A program made the translations under genes and the position numbers. A DNA stretch of 64,000 nt, taken from contig JAEWMX010000005.1 of assembly GCA_023393065.1 (NCBI GenBank), positions 1-64,000 of the forward strand, read 5' to 3'. Source of the stretch: Bacillota bacterium (GTDB taxonomy: Bacteria; Bacillota_I; Bacilli_A; RFN20; CAG-826). Under the pieces are notes generated by a model, which saw only the letters and a list, made by a program, of their open reading frames with translations, was not told the origin of the DNA and ran no database searches. Below, in pieces: positions 16,586-25,831 of this stretch. Every line of letters begins with the position of its first letter. Positions within the stretch are counted from its first letter, which is position 1.

Positions 16586-19162
16586 TTAGATATCTGCGTC
16601 GTTTTCTTCAATAACTGCGACGTTTTCTTCTTCTTCGAGATCGATATCGCTTTCTTCGACGACGCCGTTTTCTTCGTGTGGAACGATAGCGATAGAAACG
16701 ACTTTTTGACGGCCTTCGAGTTTGATGACGCGAACGCCTTGAGTGTTGCGTCCGGCGACTTTAACTTGTTCAAGAGGTATGCGGATGATAGTTCCGTTAG
16801 CGGTGATAATCATCAAATCTTCTGTGCCGTTAACGGCGCGTAAAGCAACCAATTTTCCGTTCTTGTCGGTCGTGTTGATCGTCAAAACACCTTTCGCTCC
16901 GCGCTTGGTGAGGCGATAGCTTTCAGCTGGCGACATCTTGCCATAACCTTTTTGGGTAATCGCTAAGACGAGCTCGCCTTCAAGAGAAGTTGTGGCGCTG
17001 ACGACTTCGGCACCATCGGTACTCATGCCTTTAACGCCGGCCGCGGTCCGACCCATCGAGCGCACATCGCTCTCGTTGAATTTGACCATTTTGCCATTGC
17101 TGGAAGCGAGGCCAATCAACGCATTTCCGTCGGTGCGCTTAACGTCGAGAAGGGTATCTCCATCTTTTAAGGAGATGGCGATTTTACCGTTTTGGCGAAT
17201 CGAGGCAAACTCGGTCAAGGCCGTGCGTTTAACAACGCCGTTGACGGTAATGAAGAACAAGTAATGTTCTTCGTGATAGTCGTCGAGCGAGATGATCGCC
17301 ATGATGCGCTCATCTTTTTCGAGGTTTAATATCAGGTTTTGAATCGGCGTTCCTTTTGAGACGCGACCGCTTTCGGGAATTTGATATCCTCTCATGCGAT
17401 AGACTTTGCCGAGGTTAGAGAAGAACAGTACATCGGTGTGTGTCTTGGTGTGAACGATAATTGAAACGATATCGTTGTCGTTTGTGTTAATTCCTTTGAC
17501 GCCGCGACCACCGCGATTTTGCGTTCTAAAAGTATCGGTTGTCATGCGTTTTACATAATTATTGACGGTTAACGCGATGACGATTTCTTCTTCAGGAATT
17601 AACGCTTCGTCTTCAATGGTGGCGAGCTCGTTGCTGATTTCGGTTTTCCGCTCATCGCCAAAGCGCTGCTTGATGTCGAGTAACTCTTCAACCATCACGT
17701 CGATAATCTTTTCGCGAGAACTCAAGATGTCGCGGTACTTGGCGATATTGATTTCGAGCTGAGCTCTTTCAGCCTCGAGTTTTTGTTTTTCTAATCCAGT
17801 CAATCTCCTGAGCGTCATAGCGAGAATGGCTTGCGTCTGAATTTCGCTAAGATTGAATCTTTCCATCAGTTTTTGCGATGCTTCTTCAGGAGTTGCGGCT
17901 TTTTTGATCATCTCAACGATTTCGTCAATATTATCAATCGCTGTCAAAAGGCCGAGCACGACATGGTCGCGAGCCTCATCTTTTGCGAGGCGATACTTGG
18001 TACGCCTTTCGATGACGACGACTTGGTGGTCGATGTAGCCGAGAAGAATATCGTTAATTGGTAAAACTTTCGGCGCCCCTTCGACCAGGCAGAGCATGAT
18101 GATGCCATAGCTCACTTGCAGCTGAGTGTTTTTATAGAGTTGGTTGAGAATGACTTCGGGAATGGTGTCGCGACGAACTTCGATGACGACGCGAATACCT
18201 TCTTTGTTGGATTCATCGCGAACATCGGTGATGCCTTCGATGACTTTATCTTTAACGAGGTTGGCAATCGATTCGATCATCCGTGCCTTGTTGACTTGAT
18301 ATGGAATTTCATAAATGATGATGCGTTTTTTGCCGCTTTCGGCTTCTTCAATCAAAGCTTTACTTCGTAAAGCAATGCTGCCGGTTCCTGTTTCGTAAGC
18401 GTCCTTGATTCCGCTGCGACCGAGAATGGTGCCACCGGTGGGAAAATCGGGACCGGGGAGATATTGCTCCATTATTTCCAAGGGGGTTAATAGCGGATTG
18501 CGAGCCACGGCGATAGTTGCATCGATCGTCTCGCTGAGGTTATGAGGCGGGATGTTGGTGGCCATACCGACAGCGATGCCGGCACTACCATTAACTAATA
18601 AGTTGGGAAAGCGAGATGGTAAAACGCTCGGTTCTTTTTCGGTTCCGTCATAGTTATCGACGAATTGAACGGTGTCGTCATTGATGTCTCTGACCATTTC
18701 CATGGCGAGTTTCGTCATCCTGGCTTCCGTGTAACGCATGGCGGCGGCTTCGTCGCCGTCGACGCTGCCAAAGTTACCGTGACCATCGACAAGCGTATAA
18801 CGCATCGAGAACGATTGTGCGAGTCTAACTAATGTCGAATAGATAGCGGCATCGCCGTGCGGGTGATATTTACCCATGACATCGCCGACGATACGAGCAC
18901 ATTTCTTATAAGGTTTGTCGGGTTGCATTCCCGATTCGTTCATTCCATATATAATACGGCGGTGAACCGGTTTGAATCCGTCGCGGACATCAGGTATGGC
19001 GCGGCTGACGATAACCGACATCGAGTAATCGAGAAAAGAGCTGCGAACTTCTTTGGAGATATCGACATCGCGAAGACCAGGAACAATCCCTGATTCCACT
19101 TCTTCGATTTCATTTTCTTCGTCACTAGTTAAAGGGGTGACAATTTTATCTTTTTCTTCCAT
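16586..19162 (-). CDS. gyrA: DNA gyrase subunit A
   Basis: Breakage-reunion subunit of gyrase. The catalytic tyrosine is Tyr144 in AMRYTEARM. The GyrA box that wraps DNA is present as QNRGGRG, showing a gyrase rather than topoisomerase IV. The C-terminal beta-pinwheel ends in an acidic tail (DLEEEENVAVIEENDADI). In the quinolone region HPHGDAAIYST the residues equivalent to E. coli Ser83 and Asp87 are Ala105 and Ser109, both unlike the drug-sensitive consensus. AAGGAG precedes ATG. It lies 18 bp behind gyrB. Confidence 0.98.
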   Translation of the reverse strand: MEEKDKIVTPLTSDEENEIEEVESGIVPGLRDVDISKEVRSSFLDYSMSVIVSRAIPDVRDGFKPVHRRIIYGMNESGMQPDKPYKKCARIVGDVMGKYHPHGDAAIYSTLVRLAQSFSMRYTLVDGHGNFGSVDGDEAAAMRYTEARMTKLAMEMVRDINDDTVQFVDNYDGTEKEPSVLPSRFPNLLVNGSAGIAVGMATNIPPHNLSETIDATIAVARNPLLTPLEIMEQYLPGPDFPTGGTILGRSGIKDAYETGTGSIALRSKALIEEAESGKKRIIIYEIPYQVNKARMIESIANLVKDKVIEGITDVRDESNKEGIRVVIEVRRDTIPEVILNQLYKNTQLQVSYGIIMLCLVEGAPKVLPINDILLGYIDHQVVVIERRTKYRLAKDEARDHVVLGLLTAIDNIDEIVEMIKKAATPEEASQKLMERFNLSEIQTQAILAMTLRRLTGLEKQKLEAERAQLEINIAKYRDILSSREKIIDVMVEELLDIKQRFGDERKTEISNELATIEDEALIPEEEIVIALTVNNYVKRMTTDTFRTQNRGGRGVKGINTNDNDIVSIIVHTKTHTDVLFFSNLGKVYRMRGYQIPESGRVSKGTPIQNLILNLEKDERIMAIISLDDYHEEHYLFFITVNGVVKRTALTEFASIRQNGKIAISLKDGDTLLDVKRTDGNALIGLASSNGKMVKFNESDVRSMGRTAAGVKGMSTDGAEVVSATTSLEGELVLAITQKGYGKMSPAESYRLTKRGAKGVLTINTTDKNGKLVALRAVNGTEDLMIITANGTIIRIPLEQVKVAGRNTQGVRVIKLEGRQKVVSIAIVPHEENGVVEESDIDLEEEENVAVIEENDADI

Positions 19163-19180
19163 TTGCGTGAGGCTCCTTTA

Positions 19181-21175
19181 CTAAATATCTAAGTTCTTAA
19201 CGAACTTGGCGTTCTTGTGAATGAATTCTTTGCGCGGCAAGACGGCATCGCCCATCAAATCGGTGAAGACCGCCTCGGCTTCGATGGCGTCGGTCAAGGT
19301 GACGCGCATCATCTTGCGGGCTTTTGGATCCATGGTTGTTTCCCAAAGCTGTTGGGCATCCATCTCACCAAGACCTTTGTAGCGTTGGAACGGATAGCCC
19401 GGTTTGAGATCGAGCTTGCGCTTCAATACCTCGAGTTGCTCATCGTTGTAGCAATAATATGCTTTACCGCGGAATTCAACTTTAAATAGCGGAGGTTGGG
19501 CAATATAAACAAAGCCGTGTTCAATCAGCGGTCTCATAAAGCGATAGAAGAAAGTTAGAAGCAAGATGCGAATGTGGCTGCCATCAACGTCGGCATCGGT
19601 CATGATGACGATTTTGTGATAGCGAATTTTGCTGACATCGAATTCAGCGCTATAGCCGGCTCCAATCGCGGTGATCATATTGCCGATTTCGGCGTTTTCG
19701 AAAACGCGATGTGGTTGCGCTTTTTCAACATTAAGAATTTTACCACGAAGTGGTAGAATGGCTTGAGTCACGCGGTCCCGACCGTTTTTAGCGGAGCCAC
19801 CAGCGGAGTTACCTTCGACGATGTAGAGCTCGCATTCCTCGGGGTTGCGCGAAGAGCAATCCGCTAATTTGCCAGGCAGTGTCGTGATGTCTAAGACGGT
19901 TTTGCGACGCACTTGCTCACGAGCTTTTCGTGAGGCGATACGCGCCATTGCGGCGTTGACGATTTTATCCATCATCATCTTTGCGAGCTTGGGGTTTTCA
20001 AGCAGAAAGCGATTCAGGCCGTCGCCGACGATTCCGGATACGATTTTACGCACTTCGGAATTGCCTAATTTGGTCTTGGTCTGACCTTCATATTGCGGGT
20101 TAGGGTGCTTGACAGAAACGATGGCGGTCAGCCCTTCTTTTATGTCGTCTGTCGCGAGGTTTTCTTCGACGTCTTTCAAATATCCGTTAGCTTTTGCGTA
20201 ATCATTTACGACGCGGTTGATAGCGAGAGTAAAACCGGCTTCGTGCATTCCGCCTTCGTGGGTATTGATGTTATTGCAAAAAGTAAAAATCGTCGGGTTG
20301 TATGAAGTGTTATACTGCATGGCAATCTCGGCATGGATGTGAGCGGTTTTCCCGTCGGGAAAAACATAATTGTCTTTGCCTTCGCAATAGATGACGTCTT
20401 CAAAAAGCGGTTCTTTGTTGCGGTTGATATGCGTAACATATTCTTTGATTCCGCCTTCGTAATAGAATTCTTCGGTAATCGGAGCCTCGCCGCGATCGTC
20501 CGTGACAATCATTCTGACGCCGCGATTCAAATAGGCCATCTGCCGCATTCTGTCGCGAATTATCTCGTAATTGAATTCAACCGATTCGACAAAAATTGTT
20601 GGATCCGGTTTAAAAGTGACGATTGTTCCGCGATCAGCGGCTTCGCCGACGACTTGCAAATGACCGACCGGTTTGCCGCCGCGTTCAAAGCGCAAGAAAT
20701 AATTTTTTCCGCCTTTGTGAACATTTATGTCCATCCATTCAGACAGGGCATTAACAACCGAGCCACCGACACCGTGAAGTCCACCGGACACTTTATATCC
20801 GCCGCCTTCACCGAATTTACCGCCTGCGTGGAGAATGGTAAAAACCGTCTCAACGCCTGACAACCCGGTTTTTTCAACGATATCAACCGGAATTCCGCGG
20901 CCGTTATCACACACCGTAATTGTGTCGCCTTTGTTAATTGTCAAAGAAACGAGATCGCAGTATCCAGCGAGAGCCTCATCGATTGAATTGTCGACGATTT
21001 CCCAGACGAGGTGGTGCAGGCCTGCCGATGATGTCGTGCCGATATACATGCCGGGTCGTTTTCTAACGGCGGCCAAGCCTTCTAGTACTTGAATATCGCG
21101 AGCGCCGTAATCTGCGCTCCCTTTTTCGTCGTCGTCATCAACCGGTAAGGTTGTAACTTTTTCTTTTTCTTCCAT
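19181..21175 (-). CDS. gyrB: DNA gyrase subunit B
   Basis: ATPase subunit of gyrase: GHKL ATP site (EIVDNSIDEALAG, DNGRGIPV, GLHGVGGSVVNALS), TOPRIM domain with VEGNSAGGSA and DADVDGSHI, and C-terminal YKGLGEM. The TOPRIM motif normally reads EGDSAGGS. Here Asn456 replaces Asp, equivalent to E. coli Asp426. The length of 664 residues is normal. The start overlaps the recF stop (TAATG), with AAGGAGG inside recF. Confidence 0.98.
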   Translation of the reverse strand: MEEKEKVTTLPVDDDDEKGSADYGARDIQVLEGLAAVRKRPGMYIGTTSSAGLHHLVWEIVDNSIDEALAGYCDLVSLTINKGDTITVCDNGRGIPVDIVEKTGLSGVETVFTILHAGGKFGEGGGYKVSGGLHGVGGSVVNALSEWMDINVHKGGKNYFLRFERGGKPVGHLQVVGEAADRGTIVTFKPDPTIFVESVEFNYEIIRDRMRQMAYLNRGVRMIVTDDRGEAPITEEFYYEGGIKEYVTHINRNKEPLFEDVIYCEGKDNYVFPDGKTAHIHAEIAMQYNTSYNPTIFTFCNNINTHEGGMHEAGFTLAINRVVNDYAKANGYLKDVEENLATDDIKEGLTAIVSVKHPNPQYEGQTKTKLGNSEVRKIVSGIVGDGLNRFLLENPKLAKMMMDKIVNAAMARIASRKAREQVRRKTVLDITTLPGKLADCSSRNPEECELYIVEGNSAGGSAKNGRDRVTQAILPLRGKILNVEKAQPHRVFENAEIGNMITAIGAGYSAEFDVSKIRYHKIVIMTDADVDGSHIRILLLTFFYRFMRPLIEHGFVYIAQPPLFKVEFRGKAYYCYNDEQLEVLKRKLDLKPGYPFQRYKGLGEMDAQQLWETTMDPKARKMMRVTLTDAIEAEAVFTDLMGDAVLPRKEFIHKNAKFVKNLDI

Positions 21176-22248
21176 TAAGAATTCCTCCTTGCGATCTTAT
21201 GGTTTTTAACTTCGTATATGCTAGCGCCTTTCACTTCGAGCGCTGTCGAGGTGATAAACACTTGTTCCAATTTGGCTAAGAAAGATAATAATCTTTCTTG
21301 GTTTTCGTCGTCCAATTCTGACATCACGTCATCGAGAACGACGATGGGGCGCTTGTCTTTGTCTTCGATGAGGAAGTAGGGACTAAGCGATAGAGCTAAG
21401 GCGAGGATGCGATTTTCGCCTTGCGAGCCATATTTGGCGACATCTTTGCCGTTAAGGCTCATTTTGAAGTCTTCGCGATGTGGGCCGATGGATGTCACCT
21501 TTTTCCTCAAATCGCTTTCTAGCGCTTTGCTAAACGCGGTTTTAGCGTTCTTTTTGTAGTTCGCATCAGCTCTGATAAACGGCTGGTAGCGAACGCGCGC
21601 TATTTCTTTAGCGCCTTTGATGGAGGTTACGATTTTTGAAAGCACTTGATTAATCTGCTCGACATACATCTCGCGGTAACGCACGACTTTTTCCGCTGCA
21701 TCAATCACTAGATCAGTGACGATTTCGAGTTGAGCTTTGTTGGGTTTGTCGAGTTTTAGCAATTCGTTTCTCTCGCGCAGCGCGTAATTGAACTTGGTGA
21801 CATATTCCAGATAAATCGATGATTGTTTGGAGAGGCTTATGTCCAAGAAGTCGCGCCGAGCTTTCGGAGATTCTTTAAAGAGCGAGACGCGAGGGGGCTC
21901 AAAGACCACAACATTAACTAGTTCGCTCAGTTCGGACAAGCGACTGATGGCCTTTCCGTTACAAGTGACTTTTTTACCAGAAGGGGTCAAGACAACACCG
22001 ATTTTCTTTTTGTTGTTTCCTTCACTGACTTCGGCTTCAATGGCCGCAAAATCGCTTTTCTCTTTGATGAGGTTGGTGTCTTCGGCTGTTCGAAACGAAC
22101 GAGCGAGGGACAAGTAGTGAATGGCTTCGACGATGTTTGTTTTCCCTTCGGCGTTTTCACCGACGATAACGTTGATGCCTTTGCCGAAATTCAGATCAGC
22201 ATAATCGTAACTTCGGAAGTTGCGAAGCACGAGCTTTTGAATAATCAT
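21175..22248 (-). CDS. recF: DNA replication and repair protein RecF
   Basis: SMC-like ATPase that helps load RecA at gaps. Walker A is GENAEGKTN (about 32-40), with the N-terminal LVLRNFRSYDYADL. The signature SQGENR and Walker B PIVVLDDVMSELD lie near the C-terminus. The length of 357 residues is usual. It overlaps yaaA by ATGA and gyrB by TAATG, forming a tight yaaA-recF-gyrB-gyrA operon. Confidence 0.96.
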   Translation of the reverse strand: MIIQKLVLRNFRSYDYADLNFGKGINVIVGENAEGKTNIVEAIHYLSLARSFRTAEDTNLIKEKSDFAAIEAEVSEGNNKKKIGVVLTPSGKKVTCNGKAISRLSELSELVNVVVFEPPRVSLFKESPKARRDFLDISLSKQSSIYLEYVTKFNYALRERNELLKLDKPNKAQLEIVTDLVIDAAEKVVRYREMYVEQINQVLSKIVTSIKGAKEIARVRYQPFIRADANYKKNAKTAFSKALESDLRKKVTSIGPHREDFKMSLNGKDVAKYGSQGENRILALALSLSPYFLIEDKDKRPIVVLDDVMSELDDENQERLLSFLAKLEQVFITSTALEVKGASIYEVKNHKIARRNS

Positions 22249-22469
22249 TTTTTAACTATTCGGTAGCTAACCTGGTCGATTTCCACAACCATCGAATCGC
22301 GCAGTTTTCTTCCCCGCCGATTGTCGCTAAGTCCATCGACAAGTATCACGTGAGAAGCAAGAAAGGATTTGGCCTCGCCGCCCGAACCGATTAAATCAGC
22401 AATTTTGAGCATCTGGCCAAGAGTAACAAAATCGGTAGAAATCGAAATTTCCACCGTTTTTTTAATCAT
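22245..22469 (-). CDS. yaaA: S4-domain RNA-binding protein YaaA
   Basis: A 74-residue S4 domain (TLGQMLKIADLIGSGGEAKSFL, then VLVDG-like LVDGLSDNRRGRKL), found between dnaN and recF in most Bacilli and linked to large-subunit assembly. The start at 22469 is chosen because GAGGG lies 8 nt upstream; the 13-codon upstream extension is not conserved-looking. It is the first gene of the yaaA-gyrA operon. Confidence 0.92.
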   Translation of the reverse strand: MIKKTVEISISTDFVTLGQMLKIADLIGSGGEAKSFLASHVILVDGLSDNRRGRKLRDSMVVEIDQVSYRIVKK

Positions 22470-22499
22470 AAAAAACCCTCTATATTTACTCACACAACC

Positions 22500-22505
22500 A
22501 TTATA
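22500..22505 (-). promoter_or_regulatory. -10 element for the yaaA-recF-gyrB-gyrA operon
   Basis: TATAAT on the minus strand sits 31 bp before yaaA and just after the dnaN terminator. The -35 region is T-rich and poor. The position supports separate transcription of gyrase from dnaA-dnaN. Confidence 0.5.
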
Positions 22506-22515
22506 CACAAAAGCA

Positions 22516-22541
22516 AAGAAAAAGGGAATATAAATTCCCTT
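22516..22541 (-). terminator. Terminator after dnaN
   Basis: AAGGGAAT-TTAT-ATTCCCTT is an 8-bp stem followed by a T-rich run on the minus strand. It separates dnaN from yaaA. Confidence 0.8.
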
Positions 22542-22576
22542 ATTGTTGGTGTGTTGTTTTTATGCGTTTATTTGAC

Positions 22577-23698
22577 TCAATAAGTGCGCACTGGGGTGAC
22601 TAACTGAACGACAGAGTCATCTTTGTTGTTCTTGATTACAAACGGCTTCATTTCGCCGATAAACGCGATCGTCACGTCTTCGGTTTTTATAGCCCGGATA
22701 GCGGCTACGACATAATCGCTATTAAAGCTCATTTCAAGGCGGTCGCCGCTAAATTGGAAAGTCGACAATTTTTCGTTGGCTGAACCAACTTGAGCCGACT
22801 TGCTAGCGACCTCAAGCGCGTCTTCTGTCATTGCGATTTTGACAACGTTTTCGCGTTCGACAGAAAGCAAAGAAACCCTTTCCATAGCCGAGATCAATTC
22901 AAGAGAGTTTACTTCTAAGAAGTAATTAAAAGTCTTAGGGATGATGTTTTTGGTGTTGGGGTAATCGCCGTTAATCAGGCGTGAAGCGACGAGGGTGTTG
23001 TCGAACGAAAAAAGAATTTTCTTATCGCTGACAGCGAGGGTAACTTTTTCAGAATTTTCGAACATTTTAGTAATTTCGACAAGAGTTCTTGCCGGGACGT
23101 TTGACACAAACGAGACAACATCGTCGATCGGAACCTCTTTACGAGCCAATCTAGCCGAGTCAGTGGCGGTAGCAATCAACTTTCCACCGGCGGCTTCTAG
23201 ATTAACGGCCGTCAATATCGGTCTTTGCTCTTTGTTTGATGCCGCAAAGGCGGTTTGTTCAATTAATCTCGTGAAATCGTGGCAAGCTATCTCGAACACG
23301 ACGCCGTTGGCTTCGAGATCGACCTCTGGGTATTCATCGGCGCGTATTGAATTGAGTTTAAAACTTGACTTTCCGTCGTCGATTTTAACAACGGTTTCGT
23401 CTACGACTTCAATCGCGAGCTCTTCGCCTTCCATTCTTCTGGCGATCTCGGTGATTATTTTGCTAGCGACCAAGGTGGCACCGTATTTAGCGTTTCGAAT
23501 GATTTCTTTTTCGCCGATCATGTTGGGGACGAGAGTGCTTATTGTCAGCTCGTTGTTTCCGCCAACGATTGTCAACCCTTTCTCGTTGAGCACCAATTTA
23601 AGATTCATCAAAAGAGGGACGGGAACTTTCGATCCGATTGCTTTTGCGGCAGTCGTTAGGCCTTTGAGTAAGTGTTCACGAGTTATAGTTAATCTCAT
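22577..23698 (-). CDS. dnaN: DNA polymerase III beta subunit (sliding clamp)
   Basis: Ring-shaped processivity clamp of 373 residues built of three similar domains. The N-terminus MRLTITREHLLKGLTTAAKAI and the C-terminal VVQLVTPVRTY (clamp family end PVRxY) are characteristic. AAGGAG lies 6 nt upstream. It is transcribed from its own promoter in the dnaA-dnaN gap and ends in a terminator. Confidence 0.98.
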   Translation of the reverse strand: MRLTITREHLLKGLTTAAKAIGSKVPVPLLMNLKLVLNEKGLTIVGGNNELTISTLVPNMIGEKEIIRNAKYGATLVASKIITEIARRMEGEELAIEVVDETVVKIDDGKSSFKLNSIRADEYPEVDLEANGVVFEIACHDFTRLIEQTAFAASNKEQRPILTAVNLEAAGGKLIATATDSARLARKEVPIDDVVSFVSNVPARTLVEITKMFENSEKVTLAVSDKKILFSFDNTLVASRLINGDYPNTKNIIPKTFNYFLEVNSLELISAMERVSLLSVERENVVKIAMTEDALEVASKSAQVGSANEKLSTFQFSGDRLEMSFNSDYVVAAIRAIKTEDVTIAFIGEMKPFVIKNNKDDSVVQLVTPVRTY

Positions 23699-23710
23699 TT
23701 TTCTTCTCCT

Positions 23711-23754
23711 TAAGAATAAAGAATAATAATTAGCGCTGTGGATTGTGTGGATAA
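23711..23754. other. Probable DNA unwinding element with two DnaA boxes in the dnaA-dnaN gap
   Basis: On the minus strand a perfect box TTATCCACA (23746-23754) and CAATCCACA (23737-23745) stand side by side. They are followed by a short GC cluster (GCGC) and then an AT-rich run with TTA/TTC triplets (23711-23732). This order (boxes, GC cluster, triplet repeat) is that of the basal unwinding system described at the Bacillus origin. The boxes are seen; unwinding here is inferred. Confidence 0.7.
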
Positions 23755-23786
23755 CGGCGGTTTGGCTATCTCACGTCTTCTAAGTA

Positions 23787-23815
23787 ATTGTACCACACCA
23801 GGCGGAAGGTATGAA
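23787..23815 (-). promoter_or_regulatory. dnaN: Promoter for dnaN
   Basis: TTCATA (23810-23815), a 17-bp spacer ending TGG, and TACAAT (23787-23792) form an extended -10 promoter on the minus strand. The transcript would cross the two DnaA boxes. Confidence 0.6.
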
Positions 23816-23835
23816 TACTTTTTATTTTATAAACA

Positions 23836-25191
23836 TCACTTCTTTAAACGCTTTTTCAGATCGTCGATTGCAGTTTGTAAAAAGGTGTCGGTTTTCAACG
23901 CTTTATCCACTTTTTCAACGGCATTCATAACAGTGGTGTGATCCTTGCCTCCAAACACCATGCCGACCTTGGTTAAAGAAACATCGAGCATTGAGCGAAT
24001 TAAATACATGGCGATGTGTCTTGCCATCGCGATTTGGTTAGTTCTAATCTTGCCGGTCAACTGTGAGGGGGTTAGGTTGTAGTAGTCAGCGACAACGTTG
24101 ATAATTTTTGTTTCACTGAGTTTTGTTTTTGTGTCTTTTACATCGATGAGTGATTGGACGGATTCAATAGCTACGCCCATATCGATGTGTGCGGTCGGCT
24201 TAATGTTAATTGTGTAGAAGAGCAAACGATTGAAGGCGCCTTCTAATTCGCGAACGTTTTTTGAAAACTTTTCAGCAAAAAATGTCAGCACATCCTCATC
24301 AAAGTTGGCTATATCAAGATTATTTGCTGAGATTTTTAACTTTAAGATATCGACGCAGGTTTTGATGTCGGGAGCGGCAATGTTGACGGTTAACCCCGCG
24401 TTAAAGCGCGACACTAAACGAGCCTCTACTCCTTGTAGTTCGCTCGGGTGTTTATCGCTGGTTAAAACGATTTGTTTGCCGGCGTTAATCATTGATGAAA
24501 AGATGTAAAAAAACATCTCTTCTGTCTTGATTTTGTTGGCTAAAAATTGAATGTCATCAATTAATAAAACATCGATTCCTTTAAAGAAATCCTTAAGGTT
24601 TTCACCTTCCTTGTCGCCGGTTACATACTTGACAAACTCTTCGAAAAAATCCTCGGTTGAAAGGTATAGAACCTTACTTACGGGCGCGTTTTCTTTTATA
24701 TAATTGCCGATGGCGTGCAAAAGGTGAGTTTTTCCCAAACCGGATTGAGAGTATATAAATAAAGGATTAAATAACCTACCTAACGAAGAAGCGATGGCAA
24801 TCGAGGCTTGATAAGCTTCTAAATTTGAGGAACCAACTACAAAATTTGAAAAAGTGAGCTTCGAGTTTATGTAAGAGTTAGCAAAAAAAGTTGGCTTTGC
24901 GGCCGCTTGCTTAGCGATTGTTTGGACCTCGCTCGCCTGGACGAATTTGAGTTTGAAATCCGTTTCGGTAGATTCACGGACAACGCCGGTAATCATGTCT
25001 AGATATTTGGTTGACAAGATGTTGGCCGCCAATCCCGAATTCACGACAACGACCATCGTGTCGCCATCGATGCTGTTAATATATGACCCGCTGAGGAAAG
25101 TATCAAAGATACGCGAATCGTTAATGCGACCTTTGATACTGTCGAGGATTCGATCCCATAATTTGCTAATTTCTGATATTGAACTGGTCAT
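23836..25191 (-). CDS. dnaA: Chromosomal replication initiator DnaA
   Basis: AAA+ initiator of 451 residues. Domain I is about 1-85 and a short linker follows. Walker A is SGLGKTHLLHAIG and Walker B VLLIDDIQFL. The C-terminal DNA-binding helix-turn-helix carries the signature FGGKDHTTVMNAVEKV. The start at 25191 (MTSSISEI) is chosen for GGAGGG 8 nt upstream. The frame stays open for 104 more codons through the origin DnaA boxes, but that part has no DnaA similarity. A DnaA box (25224-25232) lies in the promoter region, suggesting autoregulation. Confidence 0.98.
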   Translation of the reverse strand: MTSSISEISKLWDRILDSIKGRINDSRIFDTFLSGSYINSIDGDTMVVVVNSGLAANILSTKYLDMITGVVRESTETDFKLKFVQASEVQTIAKQAAAKPTFFANSYINSKLTFSNFVVGSSNLEAYQASIAIASSLGRLFNPLFIYSQSGLGKTHLLHAIGNYIKENAPVSKVLYLSTEDFFEEFVKYVTGDKEGENLKDFFKGIDVLLIDDIQFLANKIKTEEMFFYIFSSMINAGKQIVLTSDKHPSELQGVEARLVSRFNAGLTVNIAAPDIKTCVDILKLKISANNLDIANFDEDVLTFFAEKFSKNVRELEGAFNRLLFYTINIKPTAHIDMGVAIESVQSLIDVKDTKTKLSETKIINVVADYYNLTPSQLTGKIRTNQIAMARHIAMYLIRSMLDVSLTKVGMVFGGKDHTTVMNAVEKVDKALKTDTFLQTAIDDLKKRLKK

Positions 25192-25605
25192 ACACGAACC
25201 CTCCAAGTACATAAAAATATAACATATCCACAGGTGAAAAACACCGGAAAAAGAGGCAAAATTAAGTTTTCCACCATTTGATATGAAAAACGACCGATTA
25301 GACGCGCAATTTTCTTTCTCCACAAAATTGTCTTGTGGAAAACTTGTGGACATTTTTGTGTGGATACCGCCTTGTGGTTTCTGTTGAATAAATTCCACCG
25401 CAAAGCGCTTTTTACCACAGAAACAAACATCGATGCAGTCGACACTTTTATTGATTTGCCACAAGAAATTATCATCGAATTCACATGCTGTGATTAACAA
25501 CAATTTGAACCATTGGCTAACTTTATTCGAGCTGTGGTTTCACCCTTTTTTGGTGGAAAGGGTTAACACGCAAAACATCCTTATTACGCATGCGCCTTTA
25601 TTTAT
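25192..25605. other. oriC: Replication origin region upstream of dnaA
   Basis: This gene-free stretch holds a cluster of DnaA-box-like 9-mers: ATATCCACA (25224), TTCTCCACA (25316), and in reverse TGTGGAAAA (25334), TGTGGACAT (25345) and TGTGGATAC (25359). Weaker sites lie at 25411 and 25455. The densest part is 25316-25367. Genes on both sides run away from it. With the boxes in the dnaA-dnaN gap this suggests a bipartite origin, as in Bacillus. Confidence 0.88.
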
Positions 25606-25634
25606 TTGACTTAGCATACATTAAACTATATAAT
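25606..25634 (+). promoter_or_regulatory. Strong promoter for the rpmH operon
   Basis: TTGACT (25606-25611), 17 bp, TATAAT (25629-25634): a near-consensus vegetative promoter driving rpmH-rnpA-yidC-jag. Confidence 0.88.
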
Positions 25635-25668
25635 CATTTCGCGTAATCACACACGAGGAGAGCAGATT

Positions 25669-25803
25669 ATGAAAAGAACATATCAACCAAGTAAGAAAAA
25701 ACACTCAGCCGTTCACGGTTTTCGCGAGAGAATGAAAACTCCAAACGGCCGTAAGACCCTGGCTAGACGCCGCGAAAAAGGAAGAGCGGTTATTTCCGCC
25801 TAA
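25669..25803 (+). CDS. rpmH: Ribosomal protein bL34
   Basis: A 44-residue, highly basic large-subunit protein (MKRTYQPSKKKHS, GFRERMKTPNGR, LARRREKGR). It is the canonical first gene to the right of oriC in Bacillota. GAGGAG lies about 9 nt before ATG, and the consensus promoter is immediately upstream. It is followed after 28 bp by rnpA. Confidence 0.97.
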   Translation: MKRTYQPSKKKHSAVHGFRERMKTPNGRKTLARRREKGRAVISA

Positions 25804-25831
25804 GTATTTTGGCTGGAAAGAGGAGAGGTTT

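Noticed and set aside
20333..20860. Antisense open frame of 175 codons over gyrB
   Set aside because: It mirrors the codon pattern of gyrB, with no ribosome site or promoter of its own; the same holds for the 243-codon frame over dnaN (22995-23726).
25192..25503. Open frame extending dnaA by 104 codons into the origin
   Set aside because: The extension covers DnaA boxes, has no DnaA similarity and lacks a ribosome site; ATG 25191 has GGAGGG and the proper N-terminus.
25192..25668. CRISPR-like or tandem repeats in the origin gap
   Set aside because: The repeated element is the DnaA 9-mer at irregular spacing and in both orientations.
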